Source: Pseudomonas laurylsulfativorans
GTDB taxonomy: Bacteria; Pseudomonadota; Gammaproteobacteria; Pseudomonadales; Pseudomonadaceae
Length of the DNA stretch: 64,000 nucleotides
Direction: 5' to 3'
NCBI RefSeq assembly: GCF_002906155.1
Contig: NZ_MUJK01000007.1
Coordinates: 1-64,000, forward strand
Below, piece by piece: positions 44,730-53,771 of this stretch. Every line of letters starts with the position of its first letter. Positions within the stretch are counted from its first letter, which is position 1. The position numbers were made by a program, and so were the translations under genes. A model generated the notes under the pieces. That model was not told where the DNA came from. It ran no database searches and worked only from the letters and a program-made list of their open reading frames with translations.

Positions 44730-45950
44730 TTATTGATCGACTGGTTGAAGGACTTCAGTTGCAGTGGATTTGCGAAGGGGAAAGGGACGACGGGCGCTCA
44801 ACAGCACATGGGTGACCATGCCGAAAATCAGCCCCCAGAACGCCGCGGACAAACCGAACAACGACATGCCCGAAGCCGTGACCAGAAAGGTCACCAGCGC
44901 GGCTTCACGATCGCTCGGCACCGCCATCGCGCCCATCAACGCACCCGCAATGGCGGCGAACAGGGCCAGTCCGGCCAGCGCCGCGATCAACTCTTTGGGG
45001 AACGCAGAAAACAGCGAGACCAGCGTGGCGCCGAAGATCCCCAGCAGCAGGTAGCACAGGCCGCCAACGACCCCGGCCACGTAGCGTTTGCGAGGATCTT
45101 CGTGGGATTCGTGACCGGTGCAGATCGCTGCGGTGATCGCCGCCAGATTCAGTCCATGGCAACCAAACGGCGCCAGCAATGCCGTGCCCAGCGCGCTACT
45201 GGCGATGATCGGGCTTGCCGGCGTTGGATATCCACTCGCGCGCAGCACCGCCATGCCGGGCACGAACTGACCGGTCAGCGCCACCATCACCAGCGGCAAG
45301 GCGATGTTCAGGATCGCGCCCAAGCTGAACTCGGGCGTGATCCACACCGGCGTGGCCAGGCCGATCACCAGCGCTTCACGATGCAAATCACCGGTGAACG
45401 CGGCAATCGAACACCCCACCAACAACACCATCATCACCGCATAACGCGGCATCACCCGCTTGCAGATCAGGTACGTGGCAAACATCGCCAGCACCAACAA
45501 CGGCTTGCGTTGCATCGACACGAACAACCCGGTACCGAAACTGAACAGGATCCCCGCCAGCATCGCCGCCGCAATGGCTGCCGGCAGTTTGCTGATGATC
45601 CGGTCGAAAGCCCCCGAGATCCCGACCACGAAAATGATCAGGCTGCTGAGCAAATAAGCCCCCACCGCCTCTGCCATGGAGATGTCCGGCAACAGCGTCA
45701 CCAGCAACGCCGAGCCCGGCGCCGACCAGGCGATGATCACCGGAACGCGGTAGCGCAGGCTCAAACCGATACCGAGCACAGCGCTGCCAATGGAGATCGC
45801 CCAAATCCAGGACGACAACACTTCCCGCGAAAGATGTGCCGCTTCTGCCGCCTGAAAGATGATCACCAACGGGCCGGCGTAGGAAATCACCGTCGCAATG
45901 AATCCAGCCACGGCGGCTGACAACGAGAAGTCCTGGAAAAACACTTTCAT
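44730..45950 (-). CDS. benE: Benzoate/H+ symporter BenE family transporter
   Basis: 406 residues, about 12 membrane segments, matching the BenE family (ISYAGPLVIIFQAAEAAHLS at the start and GCHGLNLAAITAAICTGHESH in the middle, the latter a signature of the family). Imports benzoate across the inner membrane. Three bases separate it from benK upstream. No anomaly seen. Confidence 0.92.
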   Translation of the reverse strand: MKVFFQDFSLSAAVAGFIATVISYAGPLVIIFQAAEAAHLSREVLSSWIWAISIGSAVLGIGLSLRYRVPVIIAWSAPGSALLVTLLPDISMAEAVGAYLLSSLIIFVVGISGAFDRIISKLPAAIAAAMLAGILFSFGTGLFVSMQRKPLLVLAMFATYLICKRVMPRYAVMMVLLVGCSIAAFTGDLHREALVIGLATPVWITPEFSLGAILNIALPLVMVALTGQFVPGMAVLRASGYPTPASPIIASSALGTALLAPFGCHGLNLAAITAAICTGHESHEDPRKRYVAGVVGGLCYLLLGIFGATLVSLFSAFPKELIAALAGLALFAAIAGALMGAMAVPSDREAALVTFLVTASGMSLFGLSAAFWGLIFGMVTHVLLSARRPFPLRKSTATEVLQPVDQ

Positions 45951-45953
45951 GAT

Positions 45954-47297
45954 TCAGGCACCGGTCGCTGACAACGCTGAGTTGACGCCAGCAACGCTGC
46001 GTCGGCTGCTGACGGCGAACACGGTCATGGCCAGGGCCGCCACCGCACCGGGCAAGGCAAACGCCATGAAGTTCAGTTGCAGTGGCAGGCTGATCCCGAG
46101 CAAGGCGCCACCCAGCAGCGGACCGACGATGGCCCCGTTACGCCCAATACCCGACGCCCAGCCCAGCCCGGTAGAACGAATCGTCATGGAGTAAAACTGC
46201 GCGGCGCAGGCGTACAAGAGAATCTGTGAACCAATGGTGGTGGCACCCGCAATGGCGATCAGCAGGTACAACACTGGCATCGGGCTGTTGAAGCCCAACA
46301 GCGTGATCGACACCGCCGCCATGGCGAAAAACACCGCCAGCACCCGCGGCAGATTGAGTTTGTCGCCCAGCACCCCGCCGCCGACTGCGCCGAAGATCGC
46401 CCCGAAGTTCAACACCAGCAGGAACGACAGGCTCGAACCCAGGCTGTAACCGGCGTTGGCCATCAGTTTCGGCAGCCAGGAACTCAGCGCGTACACCATC
46501 AACAGGCAGCAGAAAAATGCCAGCCACAACATTAGCGTGCGCAGCGCACGGCCTTCACGGAACAACTGCAACACCGGGGTGCCCGTGCCTTTCACTTCGG
46601 CCATGTGCAATTGGTCAGACGGTTGCGCGACGTAGACCGGATCGATGCGCTGAAGAATGTTGCGCGCCTCTTCATTACGCCCCTGACGCAACATGAAGCC
46701 CACCGATTCGGGCAGGAAATACATGATCAACGGCAACAACAGCAGCGGCAAGACCGCCACGTAAAACACCGACTGCCAGCCGAAACTCGGGATCAGCACA
46801 ATGCCCAGTCCGGCGGACAGCATGCCACCCACCGAGTAACCGCTGAACATGATCGCGACCAGCGTGCTGCGGATTTTTTTCGGCGCGTACTCGTTCATCA
46901 GTGCCACGACGTTAGGCATCACGCCGCCAATGCCGAGCCCGGCAATGAAGCGACAGAGGCCGAATTCAGTGGGATTTCGGGCGAAACCATTGAGTACGGT
47001 GAAGCCACTGAAGAGCATTACGCAGATCGTGATGGCCTTCTTGCGGCCGATCTTGTCCGACAGCGGACCGAAGAACAGCGCGCCAAACATCATGCCGAAC
47101 AGTGCATAGCTGCCCAGTGCACCGGCTTGCAGGGGGCTGAGCCCCCACTCTTTCATCAGCATCGGCAAAACCACGCCGTAGATCACCAGATCGTAACCGT
47201 CGAAGATGATGATCAGGGCACACCAGAACAGCACCATCCAGTGAAAGCGGTTGAAACGAGCGTTGTCGATAACCTCATGTACGTCGATCTTGCGCAT
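45954..47297 (-). CDS. benK: MFS aromatic-acid transporter, BenK/PcaK type
   Basis: 447 residues, 12 membrane segments, aromatic acid:H+ symporter subfamily. Signature segments: DGYDLVIYGVVLPMLMKEW (membrane segment 1, with the DGxD motif), GPLSDKIGRKKA in the loop after segment 2 and GLGIGGVMPNVVALMNEY. First gene of benK-benE-benF. The enzymes that degrade benzoate (benABCD, cat) are not in the window. Two BenR-type operators lie 90-130 bases upstream. Confidence 0.88.
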   Translation of the reverse strand: MRKIDVHEVIDNARFNRFHWMVLFWCALIIIFDGYDLVIYGVVLPMLMKEWGLSPLQAGALGSYALFGMMFGALFFGPLSDKIGRKKAITICVMLFSGFTVLNGFARNPTEFGLCRFIAGLGIGGVMPNVVALMNEYAPKKIRSTLVAIMFSGYSVGGMLSAGLGIVLIPSFGWQSVFYVAVLPLLLLPLIMYFLPESVGFMLRQGRNEEARNILQRIDPVYVAQPSDQLHMAEVKGTGTPVLQLFREGRALRTLMLWLAFFCCLLMVYALSSWLPKLMANAGYSLGSSLSFLLVLNFGAIFGAVGGGVLGDKLNLPRVLAVFFAMAAVSITLLGFNSPMPVLYLLIAIAGATTIGSQILLYACAAQFYSMTIRSTGLGWASGIGRNGAIVGPLLGGALLGISLPLQLNFMAFALPGAVAALAMTVFAVSSRRSVAGVNSALSATGA

Positions 47298-47388
47298 GGC
47301 GTATATCTCTTGTTGTTGTTTTTTTAGAGCGTCGGTAACACGGCTTACGTCCGTACAGCCGAGGGTAGAGTCGCCCGAGACGAGGCAA

Positions 47389-47424
47389 TAGCCAGTGCGC
47401 GCAGATCACTATCCATTTTGTGCA
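47389..47424 (-). promoter_or_regulatory. Pair of XylS/BenR-type operators upstream of benK
   Basis: On the minus strand TGCACAAAATGGATA (47424-47410) and TGCGCGCACTGGCTA (47403-47389) fit the TGCA-N6-GGNTA consensus of the XylS/BenR regulators. They are direct repeats six bases apart (21-base period), the geometry seen at the Pm promoter. The start of the benK mRNA should lie a few tens of bases downstream; no strong -10 is evident, as expected of an activated promoter. The benR gene is not in the window. Confidence 0.7.
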
Positions 47425-47516
47425 GGGCCCTGAAACGGGCATGGGAACGGAAGGCTATGAGCCTCTCCGACAAATTGTCTTCTTTGCGATCACATTTGAA
47501 CGCTAAGCTTGGGCCT

Positions 47517-48143
47517 ATGGATGACTCAGATTACTTACGCCTGCTGACCATCGCGGCCGAGCAGGCCAACGCCTTCCTGTCCAATGCCCGCAAATGGGAG
47601 CGCGAGCGTTGGGTCTGCCAGCGCCTGCTGCAAGGCTTGAACATTCCCTATCGTGCCGATGAGTTCGCCCCCGCCGGGGAACCGCCGGATGTGTTGTTTC
47701 GCGATGCCAGTTTCGAAGTGTTCTTCGTCCTCGACGAGGGCCGACGCCTCAACGATGAATGGCGCGACGAACTGCAACGCCGCCGCAGCGCGTTTTCCCT
47801 CAGCCAACTGGTGCGCCGCGAGGCCAAGCCACGACGCATCCCCGCCAACGAGTTCTTGCTGCGATTGGCGCCGACCTTGCGCAAAAAAGCGCACAACTAC
47901 AAAGAACGCGGCATGGATCTGGGTGAATTGGACATCATTGCCTTTGCCAGCCTCAAACGCGAAGTGCTAGACCTCAACAGCCATTTCCCCCCGCCGACCG
48001 AATACCTGCGTCAGGGCTGGCGTTCGCTGTCATTGGTTGGGCCGACCTTCGCCCGCGTGCTGTTCGCTCACCCGGATGCGCCGGACTTCTTGCGCAGCAA
48101 CCTGGGGCGCAGCATTGTTTTTGACGTCGGGATCAGCCTGTGA
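47517..48143 (+). CDS. DUF1780 domain protein
   Basis: 208 residues of a family nearly confined to pseudomonads (MDDSDYLRLLTIAAEQANAFL at the start, then RKWERERWVCQRLLQGLN). It has an acidic/basic pattern reminiscent of a restriction-endonuclease-like fold, but no function is known. The frame is open upstream: an ATG at 47457 has GGAAGG very close (two bases), while the family-typical start is 47517. Four-base overlap with the MOSC gene. Confidence 0.78.
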   Translation: MDDSDYLRLLTIAAEQANAFLSNARKWERERWVCQRLLQGLNIPYRADEFAPAGEPPDVLFRDASFEVFFVLDEGRRLNDEWRDELQRRRSAFSLSQLVRREAKPRRIPANEFLLRLAPTLRKKAHNYKERGMDLGELDIIAFASLKREVLDLNSHFPPPTEYLRQGWRSLSLVGPTFARVLFAHPDAPDFLRSNLGRSIVFDVGISL

Positions 48144-48667
48144 GCCCGCTGCAGGAGCTGATCGCCGAGGTGCCGCAACAAGGTCGTGTACGCTGGATCG
48201 GCGTGCGTGCGCAATCACGTTCGCAGATGCTTGAACTCGATGCCGTGGAAGCGCGCCTGGAGGCCGGCCTGACCGGCGACCACGCCCGCCCCGGCGTGCG
48301 CAATGCGCGGCAGGTGACGCTGATTCAATGGGAGCACCTGGCCGTGATCAGCGCATTGATGGGGCGAGCGCAGGATCATCCGGTCCGGCCTGAAGATCTG
48401 CGGCGCAATCTCGTTATCAGCGGCATCAACCTGTTCAGCCTCAAAGGCCGCCGCTTCCGGATTGGCCAGGCAACGTTCGAAACCACCGGCTGGTGCCAGC
48501 CCTGTGCGCGTCTTGAAAGCAACCTGGGCATCGGCACCTTTCAGGCCGTGCGCGGACATGGCGGAATCACCGCCCGGGTGTTACAAAGTGGAATCATTCG
48601 CCTGGACGATATTGTGATCGTCGAACCCGTTCCGGACAGCGGCTATGCTGCGTTCAACCCCGGGTAA
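48140..48667 (+). CDS. MOSC domain-containing protein
   Basis: 175 residues forming one MOSC (molybdenum cofactor sulfurase C-terminal) domain. The conserved cysteine is probably that in TGWCQPCARL, and RRNLVISGINL is the usual MOSC core. Members move sulfur or handle molybdenum-cofactor enzymes, so a link to MsrP or other Mo enzymes is possible but unproven. GTG start overlapping the DUF1780 stop. Confidence 0.85.
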   Translation: MSPLQELIAEVPQQGRVRWIGVRAQSRSQMLELDAVEARLEAGLTGDHARPGVRNARQVTLIQWEHLAVISALMGRAQDHPVRPEDLRRNLVISGINLFSLKGRRFRIGQATFETTGWCQPCARLESNLGIGTFQAVRGHGGITARVLQSGIIRLDDIVIVEPVPDSGYAAFNPG

Positions 48668-48721
48668 AAAACACTGTAGCTTCTACACATTCAGCAACGT
48701 CTACCCCTGACGAGGCCCGAT

Positions 48722-48895
48722 ATGACCAGCCGCCTGAACCCCGACGACCAGAAGCATGTCGAAGAGTACCTGCAGTTGTCCCAGCACCAAGTCGAGCGCC
48801 GGCCTTTCCGGCCGTGGATGCTCCTTGTACTGGTATTGGCAGTGACCATTGGTCTGGGCCTGTTGAGCCGACTTATCAGTTACCTGACGCTATGA
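48722..48895 (+). CDS. DUF3094 small membrane protein
   Basis: 57 residues: a hydrophilic N-terminus (MTSRLNPDDQKHVEEYLQL) and one C-terminal membrane segment (about 32-50). It matches the DUF3094 family, which precedes ndh in many pseudomonads. Function unknown. GACGAGG stands before the ATG. It lies 63 bases before ndh and may be co-transcribed. Confidence 0.82.
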   Translation: MTSRLNPDDQKHVEEYLQLSQHQVERRPFRPWMLLVLVLAVTIGLGLLSRLISYLTL

Positions 48896-48958
48896 GCTGC
48901 CTTGCGCTCGCTTGGGTAATGAAGACAAAGATTTCCTTTAGCCTTGCGAGATATCCCC

Positions 48959-50257
48959 ATGACTCATCGTATTGTCATCGTTGGCGGCGGCGCCGGCGGT
49001 CTGGAGTTGGCTACCCGTCTGGGTAAGACTCTGGGCAAGCGCGGCACGGCCAGTGTGATGCTGGTCGACTCGAACCTGACCCACATCTGGAAACCGTTGT
49101 TGCACGAAGTGGCGGCCGGTTCCCTGAACTCCTCAGAAGATGAACTCAACTATGTTGCCCAGGCCAAATGGAACCACTTCGAGTTTCAGCTGGGGCGCAT
49201 GAGCGGGCTCGATCGCGCGAAGAAAAAAATCCAACTGGCCGCCACCTATGACGAAGCCGGTCTGGAGCTGGTGCCGGCCCGCGAAGTGCCTTACGACTCG
49301 TTGGTGATCTCCGTCGGCAGCACCACCAACGATTTCGGCACCCAGGGCGCGGCGCAGCACTGCCTGTTCCTCGACACCCGTAAACAGGCCGAGCGTTTCC
49401 ACCAGCAACTGCTCAATCACTATTTGCGCGCTCACGCCGGTCAGACCGACACAGTCGAACAAATCAGCGTGGCCATCGTCGGCGCCGGTGCCACCGGGGT
49501 CGAACTGGCCGCCGAGCTGCACAACGCCGCCCATGAATTGGCAGCCTATGGGCTGGACCGGATCAAACCGGAAAACATGCACATCACTCTGATCGAAGCC
49601 GGGCCACGAGTCCTGCCAGCGCTGCCGGAGCGGATTGGCGGGCCTGTGCATAAAACCCTGGAGAAACTCGGGGTCAACGTCATGACCAATGCAGCGGTCA
49701 GCGAAGTGACGGCTGACGCCTTGATTACCGCCGACGGTAAAGTGATCAACGCTAGCCTGAAGGTCTGGGCCGCCGGGATTCGCGCACCGGGTTTCCTCAA
49801 GGACATCGATGGCCTGGAAACCAACCGCATCAATCAACTGCAAGTGCTGCCGACCCTGCAAACCACCCGTGACGAAAACATCTTTGCGTTCGGTGACTGC
49901 GCCGCCTGCCCGCAACCGGGCAGCGACCGCAATGTGCCGCCACGCGCCCAGGCTGCTCACCAACAGGCTTCGTTGCTGGCTAAATCGCTGAAACTGCGCA
50001 TCGAAGGCAAGGCACTGCCGGAGTACAAATACACCGACTACGGTTCGCTGATCTCGCTGTCGCGTTTTTCGGCTGTGGGTAACTTGATGGGCAACCTCAC
50101 CGGCAGCGTGATGCTCGAAGGCTGGCTGGCGCGGATGTTCTACGTGTCGCTATATCGCATGCACCAAATGGCGTTGTACGGGCCGTTCCGCACGGCGATG
50201 CTGATGCTGGGCAGCAAGATCGGACGCGGCACCGAGCCTCGACTCAAGCTGCACTGA
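48959..50257 (+). CDS. ndh: Type II NADH:quinone oxidoreductase
   Basis: 432 residues. Two Rossmann motifs are evident: FAD-binding IVIVGGGAGGLELATRLG at the N-terminus and NADH-binding VAIVGAGATGVELAAELH near residue 175. The C-terminal amphipathic region (about 380-432) attaches it to the inner membrane. It passes electrons from NADH to ubiquinone without pumping protons. The start ATG at 48959 gives MTHRIVIVGGG. Ends before a palindromic REP. Confidence 0.94.
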   Translation: MTHRIVIVGGGAGGLELATRLGKTLGKRGTASVMLVDSNLTHIWKPLLHEVAAGSLNSSEDELNYVAQAKWNHFEFQLGRMSGLDRAKKKIQLAATYDEAGLELVPAREVPYDSLVISVGSTTNDFGTQGAAQHCLFLDTRKQAERFHQQLLNHYLRAHAGQTDTVEQISVAIVGAGATGVELAAELHNAAHELAAYGLDRIKPENMHITLIEAGPRVLPALPERIGGPVHKTLEKLGVNVMTNAAVSEVTADALITADGKVINASLKVWAAGIRAPGFLKDIDGLETNRINQLQVLPTLQTTRDENIFAFGDCAACPQPGSDRNVPPRAQAAHQQASLLAKSLKLRIEGKALPEYKYTDYGSLISLSRFSAVGNLMGNLTGSVMLEGWLARMFYVSLYRMHQMALYGPFRTAMLMLGSKIGRGTEPRLKLH

Positions 50258-50263
50258 TGTAAA

Positions 50264-50291
50264 CCTGTGGGAGCGAGCTCGCTCCCACAGG
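50264..50291. repeat. Perfect palindromic REP (class D)
   Basis: A 28-base perfect palindrome with arm CCTGTGGGAGCGAG, six bases after the ndh stop; it may protect or end the ndh mRNA. Confidence 0.85.
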
Positions 50292-50321
50292 GTTTGCGGC
50301 ACGCCCAGTATTTTTGAAAGC

Positions 50322-50358
50322 AAAAAAAATCCCCGTATCTTTCGATACGAGGATTTTT
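50322..50358. terminator. Bidirectional terminator between ndh and the tRNA cluster
   Basis: AAAAATCC-CGTATC/GATACG-GGATTTTT with a four-base loop and one mismatch. A and T runs flank both sides, so it can stop the tRNA transcript (minus) and any read-through from ndh (plus). Confidence 0.85.
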
Positions 50359-50362
50359 AATA

Positions 50363-50439
50363 TGGTCGGGGTAAGGGGATTCGAACTCCTGACATCCTGC
50401 TCCCAAAGCAGGCGCGCTACCGGACTGCGCTATACCCCG
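50363..50439 (-). tRNA. tRNA-Pro (anticodon TGG), copy 1
   Basis: 77-base cloverleaf with encoded CCA. Acceptor CGGGGTA, anticodon stem-loop CCTGC-TTTGGGA-GCAGG with anticodon TGG, and TTCGAAT T-loop. Identical to the copy at 50615. It lies beyond a terminator-like hairpin relative to the other tRNA genes. Confidence 0.95.
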
Positions 50440-50441
50440 GT

Positions 50442-50469
50442 AAAAAAAAGGCACCCTTGAAGGCGCCTT
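50442..50469 (-). terminator. Internal terminator within the tRNA cluster
   Basis: On the minus strand AAGGCGCC-TTCAAG-GGTGCCTT followed by six further T: eight paired bases and a T run. It lies between tRNA-Lys and the last tRNA-Pro, so that tRNA would be made only by read-through or from a promoter I do not see. Confidence 0.75.
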
Positions 50470-50533
50470 CTTCGATCAGCGCTTTTGGCCTCTGATCTTA
50501 AGATTCGATTCCAGCGCTAACTGGTTTCAAAAA

Positions 50534-50609
50534 TGGTGGGTCGTGTGGGATTCGAACCTACGACCAATTGGTTAAAAGCCAACTGCTCTACCAACTGAGC
50601 TAACGACCC
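50534..50609 (-). tRNA. tRNA-Lys (anticodon TTT)
   Basis: 76 bases with encoded CCA. Acceptor GGGTCGT, anticodon loop CTTTTAA (anticodon TTT), T-arm GGTTCGAATCC. Third of four genes in transcription order Asn-Pro-Lys-Pro. Confidence 0.95.
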
Positions 50610-50614
50610 AAAAA

Positions 50615-50691
50615 TGGTCGGGGTAAGGGGATTCGAACTCCTGACATCCTGCTCCCAAAGCAGGCGCGCTACCGGACTGCGCTATACCCCG
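50615..50691 (-). tRNA. tRNA-Pro (anticodon TGG), copy 2
   Basis: 77 bases with encoded CCA; identical in sequence to the copy at 50363. Five bases before tRNA-Lys. Confidence 0.95.
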
Positions 50692-50700
50692 GTTTGAAAT

Positions 50701-50776
50701 TGGCTCCGTGACCAGGACTCGAACCTGGGACCCAATGATTAACAGTCATTTGCTCTACCGACTGAGCTATCACGGA
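50701..50776 (-). tRNA. tRNA-Asn (anticodon GTT)
   Basis: 76 bases with encoded CCA. Acceptor TCCGTGA, anticodon loop CTGTTAA (GTT). First gene of the cluster, about 88 bases from the promoter. Confidence 0.95.
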
Positions 50777-50864
50777 ACTACACATTTCAATTTACAACTT
50801 TGAAGCTTTACTGCGTTCTCTTCGACCCGTTCGCATCGCTGCGTTCGTGTGTCTGAGGCGCGCT

Positions 50865-50892
50865 ATTCTACAATCTTCAGCACCTCTGTCAA
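50865..50892 (-). promoter_or_regulatory. Strong stringent-type promoter of the tRNA cluster
   Basis: TTGACA-N16-TAGAAT on the minus strand, followed by a GCGCGCC discriminator. The architecture is the same as at the probable rRNA P2 promoter at 53-80, as expected of ppGpp/DksA-controlled stable RNA genes. Confidence 0.8.
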
Positions 50893-51024
50893 CCCCCTAA
50901 ATTGCTTTCAAGTTAATGATTTGCAACTTATTTTGGATTCCTGCTTGGGGAGCGGAAACCCTGGCGGGTGACTGACTGCGGGGCGCACTTTACAAGCCTT
51001 TTCCTTTGAGTTCAACAGCCTAAC

Positions 51025-51055
51025 GAAAAAAAGGCCTCGTTATGCGAGGCCTTTT
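51025..51055 (-). terminator. Rho-independent terminator of clpB
   Basis: AAGGCCTCG/CGAGGCCTT with a five-base loop and T run on the minus strand, 21 bases after clpB. The rest of 50893-51076 holds no gene. Confidence 0.9.
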
Positions 51056-51076
51056 CGATTTTGCCGCCGTAATGGA

Positions 51077-53641
51077 TCAGACGAAGACGATTTCGTCGTT
51101 TTCCACCACACCGTGAGCGGTATCGCCCGGCATGAATCGACCGGACAGGATCAACTGCGCCAGCGGGTTTTCGATCCAGCGCTGGATCGCTCGCTTGAGC
51201 GGCCGTGCGCCGTACACCGGGTCGTAACCGACCGCGATCAGCTTGTCCATGGCCTCAGGGCTGAGATCAAGCTTCAGCTCGCGCTCGGTCAGGCGGCTGC
51301 GTAGACGACCCAACTGGATCTCGGTAATGCCGGCGATCTGGTCTCGCGCCAGTGGCTCGAAGATCACCACTTCGTCGACCCGGTTAATGAACTCTGGCCG
51401 GAAGTGCGTGGAGATCGCATCCATCACCGCTGCACGCTGCGCCTCACGGTCACCGACCAGCTCCTGGATCTGCACTGACCCCAGGTTGGAAGTCATGACA
51501 ATCACGGTATTCTTGAAATCCACCGTGCGGCCATGGCTGTCGGTAAGACGACCATCCTCAAGCACTTGCAGCAAGATGTTGAACACATCCGGGTGCGCCT
51601 TCTCGACTTCGTCCATGAGGATCACCGAATACGGCTTGCGACGTACGGCTTCGGTCAGGTAACCGCCCTCTTCATACCCCACGTAGCCTGGTGGCGCACC
51701 GATCAAGCGAGCCACGGAGTGTTTCTCCATGAACTCGGACATGTCGATCCGCACCATCGCCTCTTCAGTATCAAAGAGGAATTCGGCCAAAGCCTTGCAT
51801 AGCTCGGTTTTACCGACACCGGTAGGGCCGAGGAACATGAACGAGCCGCTCGGCCGGTTCGGGTCGGACAACCCGGCGCGGGAACGCCGCACCGCGTTGG
51901 AAACCGCCACGACAGCTTCATCCTGGCCAATCACACGCTGGTGCAACAGGCTTTCCATCTTCATTAGCTTGTCGCGCTCGCCTTCGAGCATTTTCGACAC
52001 CGGAATACCGGTCCACTTCGACACGACTTCGGCGATCTCTTCTTCAGTCACCTTGCTACGCAGCAACTGGTTTTCGGCTTTGCCATGCTGGTCGACCATT
52101 TGCAGGCTGCGCTCCAGGTCCGGGATCACCCCGTACTGCAACTCGGCCATGCGGTTCAGGTCGCCTTTGCGGCGGGCCGCTTCCAGTTCCTGACGAGACT
52201 GCTCGATTTTCTGCTGGATCTGCGCCGAACCCTGGACTTCGGCTTTTTCCGAGTTCCAGATTTCTTCGAGATCCGAGTACTCACGCTCTAGACGTGCGAT
52301 TTCTTCCTGCAATTTTTCCAGACGCTTCTTCGCCGCGTCGTCGCTTTCTTTCTTCAGCGCCTGGGATTCCACCTTCAGCTGAATCAGGCGACGCTCCAGA
52401 CGGTCCAGCACTTCCGGCTTGGAGTCGATCTCCATGCGGATGCGGCTGGCGGCCTCGTCGATCAGGTCGATGGCCTTGTCGGGCAACTGCCGGTCAGTGA
52501 TGTAACGATGACTGAGCTTGGCCGCGGCAATGATCGCGCCGTCGGTGATCGCCACCTTGTGGTGAACCTCATAGCGCTCTTTGAGGCCACGCAGGATGGC
52601 GATGGTGTCCTCTTCGCTCGGCTCGTCCACCAGCACTTTCTGGAAACGTCGCTCGAGGGCGGCATCCTTCTCTATATATTGGCGGTACTCGTTGAGCGTA
52701 GTCGCACCGACACAATGCAGCTCACCGCGAGCCAGGGCCGGCTTGAGCATGTTACCCGCATCCATCGAACCTTCGCCCTTACCGGCGCCGACCATGGTGT
52801 GCAGTTCGTCGATGAACAGGATGATCTGCCCTTCCTGCTTCGACAGTTCATTGAGCAGGGATTTCAGGCGCTCTTCGAACTCACCGCGATACTTGGCACC
52901 GGCAATCAGCGCCCCCATGTCCAGGGACAGCAGGCGTTTACCCTTGAGGCCATCCGGCACTTCACCGTTGATGATGCGCTGGGCCAGGCCTTCGGCGATG
53001 GCGGTTTTACCCACACCAGGCTCACCGATCAATACCGGGTTGTTCTTGGTTCGGCGTTGCAGCACCTGGATTGTGCGGCGAATTTCGTCGTCACGACCGA
53101 TCACCGGATCAAGCTTGCCCTCCTCGGCGCGCTTGGTCAGGTCGACGGTGTACTTATCCAGCGCCTGGCGCGCTTCTTCGTGGTTAGGGTCATTGACGGC
53201 CTCACCACCACGCAGGTTGTTGATCGCATTTTCCAGGGCTTTCTTGCTCACGCCCTGGCCGAGCAACAGTTTGCCGAGCTTGCTGTTCTCGTCCATGGCG
53301 GCGAGCAGCACCAGTTCACTGGAGATGAACTGGTCGCCCTTTTGCTGGGCCAGTCGGTCGGCCTGATTGAGCAGGCGCGCCAGATCCTGCGACATGTTCA
53401 CGTCGCCGGTCGGGTTCTGGATTTTCGGTAGCTGGTCGAGCTCTTTGGTCAGCTCTTTACGCAGGCTGTTGACGTCGAAGCCCACCTGCATCAGCAGGGG
53501 TTTGATCGAGCCGCCCTGCTGTTCGAGCAAGGCTTGCATCAAGTGCGCCGGTTCAATGGCCGGATGATCGTGGCCGACAGCCAGGGATTGGGCATCGGAC
53601 AACGCTAACTGCAATTTGCTGGTTAAACGGTCTATACGCAT
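51077..53641 (-). CDS. clpB: ATP-dependent disaggregase ClpB
   Basis: 854 residues. N-domain (1-150), first AAA+ domain with Walker A GEPGVGKT (206-213), a middle coiled-coil (about 400-530), and second AAA+ domain with GPTGVGKT near 606. The hexamer threads aggregated proteins and refolds them with DnaK. A sigma-32 promoter lies upstream. The gene is intact and has the normal length. Confidence 0.98.
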   Translation of the reverse strand: MRIDRLTSKLQLALSDAQSLAVGHDHPAIEPAHLMQALLEQQGGSIKPLLMQVGFDVNSLRKELTKELDQLPKIQNPTGDVNMSQDLARLLNQADRLAQQKGDQFISSELVLLAAMDENSKLGKLLLGQGVSKKALENAINNLRGGEAVNDPNHEEARQALDKYTVDLTKRAEEGKLDPVIGRDDEIRRTIQVLQRRTKNNPVLIGEPGVGKTAIAEGLAQRIINGEVPDGLKGKRLLSLDMGALIAGAKYRGEFEERLKSLLNELSKQEGQIILFIDELHTMVGAGKGEGSMDAGNMLKPALARGELHCVGATTLNEYRQYIEKDAALERRFQKVLVDEPSEEDTIAILRGLKERYEVHHKVAITDGAIIAAAKLSHRYITDRQLPDKAIDLIDEAASRIRMEIDSKPEVLDRLERRLIQLKVESQALKKESDDAAKKRLEKLQEEIARLEREYSDLEEIWNSEKAEVQGSAQIQQKIEQSRQELEAARRKGDLNRMAELQYGVIPDLERSLQMVDQHGKAENQLLRSKVTEEEIAEVVSKWTGIPVSKMLEGERDKLMKMESLLHQRVIGQDEAVVAVSNAVRRSRAGLSDPNRPSGSFMFLGPTGVGKTELCKALAEFLFDTEEAMVRIDMSEFMEKHSVARLIGAPPGYVGYEEGGYLTEAVRRKPYSVILMDEVEKAHPDVFNILLQVLEDGRLTDSHGRTVDFKNTVIVMTSNLGSVQIQELVGDREAQRAAVMDAISTHFRPEFINRVDEVVIFEPLARDQIAGITEIQLGRLRSRLTERELKLDLSPEAMDKLIAVGYDPVYGARPLKRAIQRWIENPLAQLILSGRFMPGDTAHGVVENDEIVFV

Positions 53642-53713
53642 GGGTCACCTTCCTTTTGAGCAGGCCGGACCTATAAAACATCCTGAATGAAGAAACCTGC
53701 CAGATACCACAAT

Positions 53714-53741
53714 AGATGTGGTCGATTCTGGGAGTTTCAAG
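53714..53741 (-). promoter_or_regulatory. Sigma-32 heat-shock promoter of clpB
   Basis: CTTGAA-N14-CCACATCT on the minus strand, near the consensus CTTGAA-N13/14-CCCCATNT, about 75 bases upstream of the clpB ATG and just past the stop of pgeF. Confidence 0.8.
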
Positions 53742-53771
53742 CGTCGTGACGTTGATGCAGATCAGGGAAGC

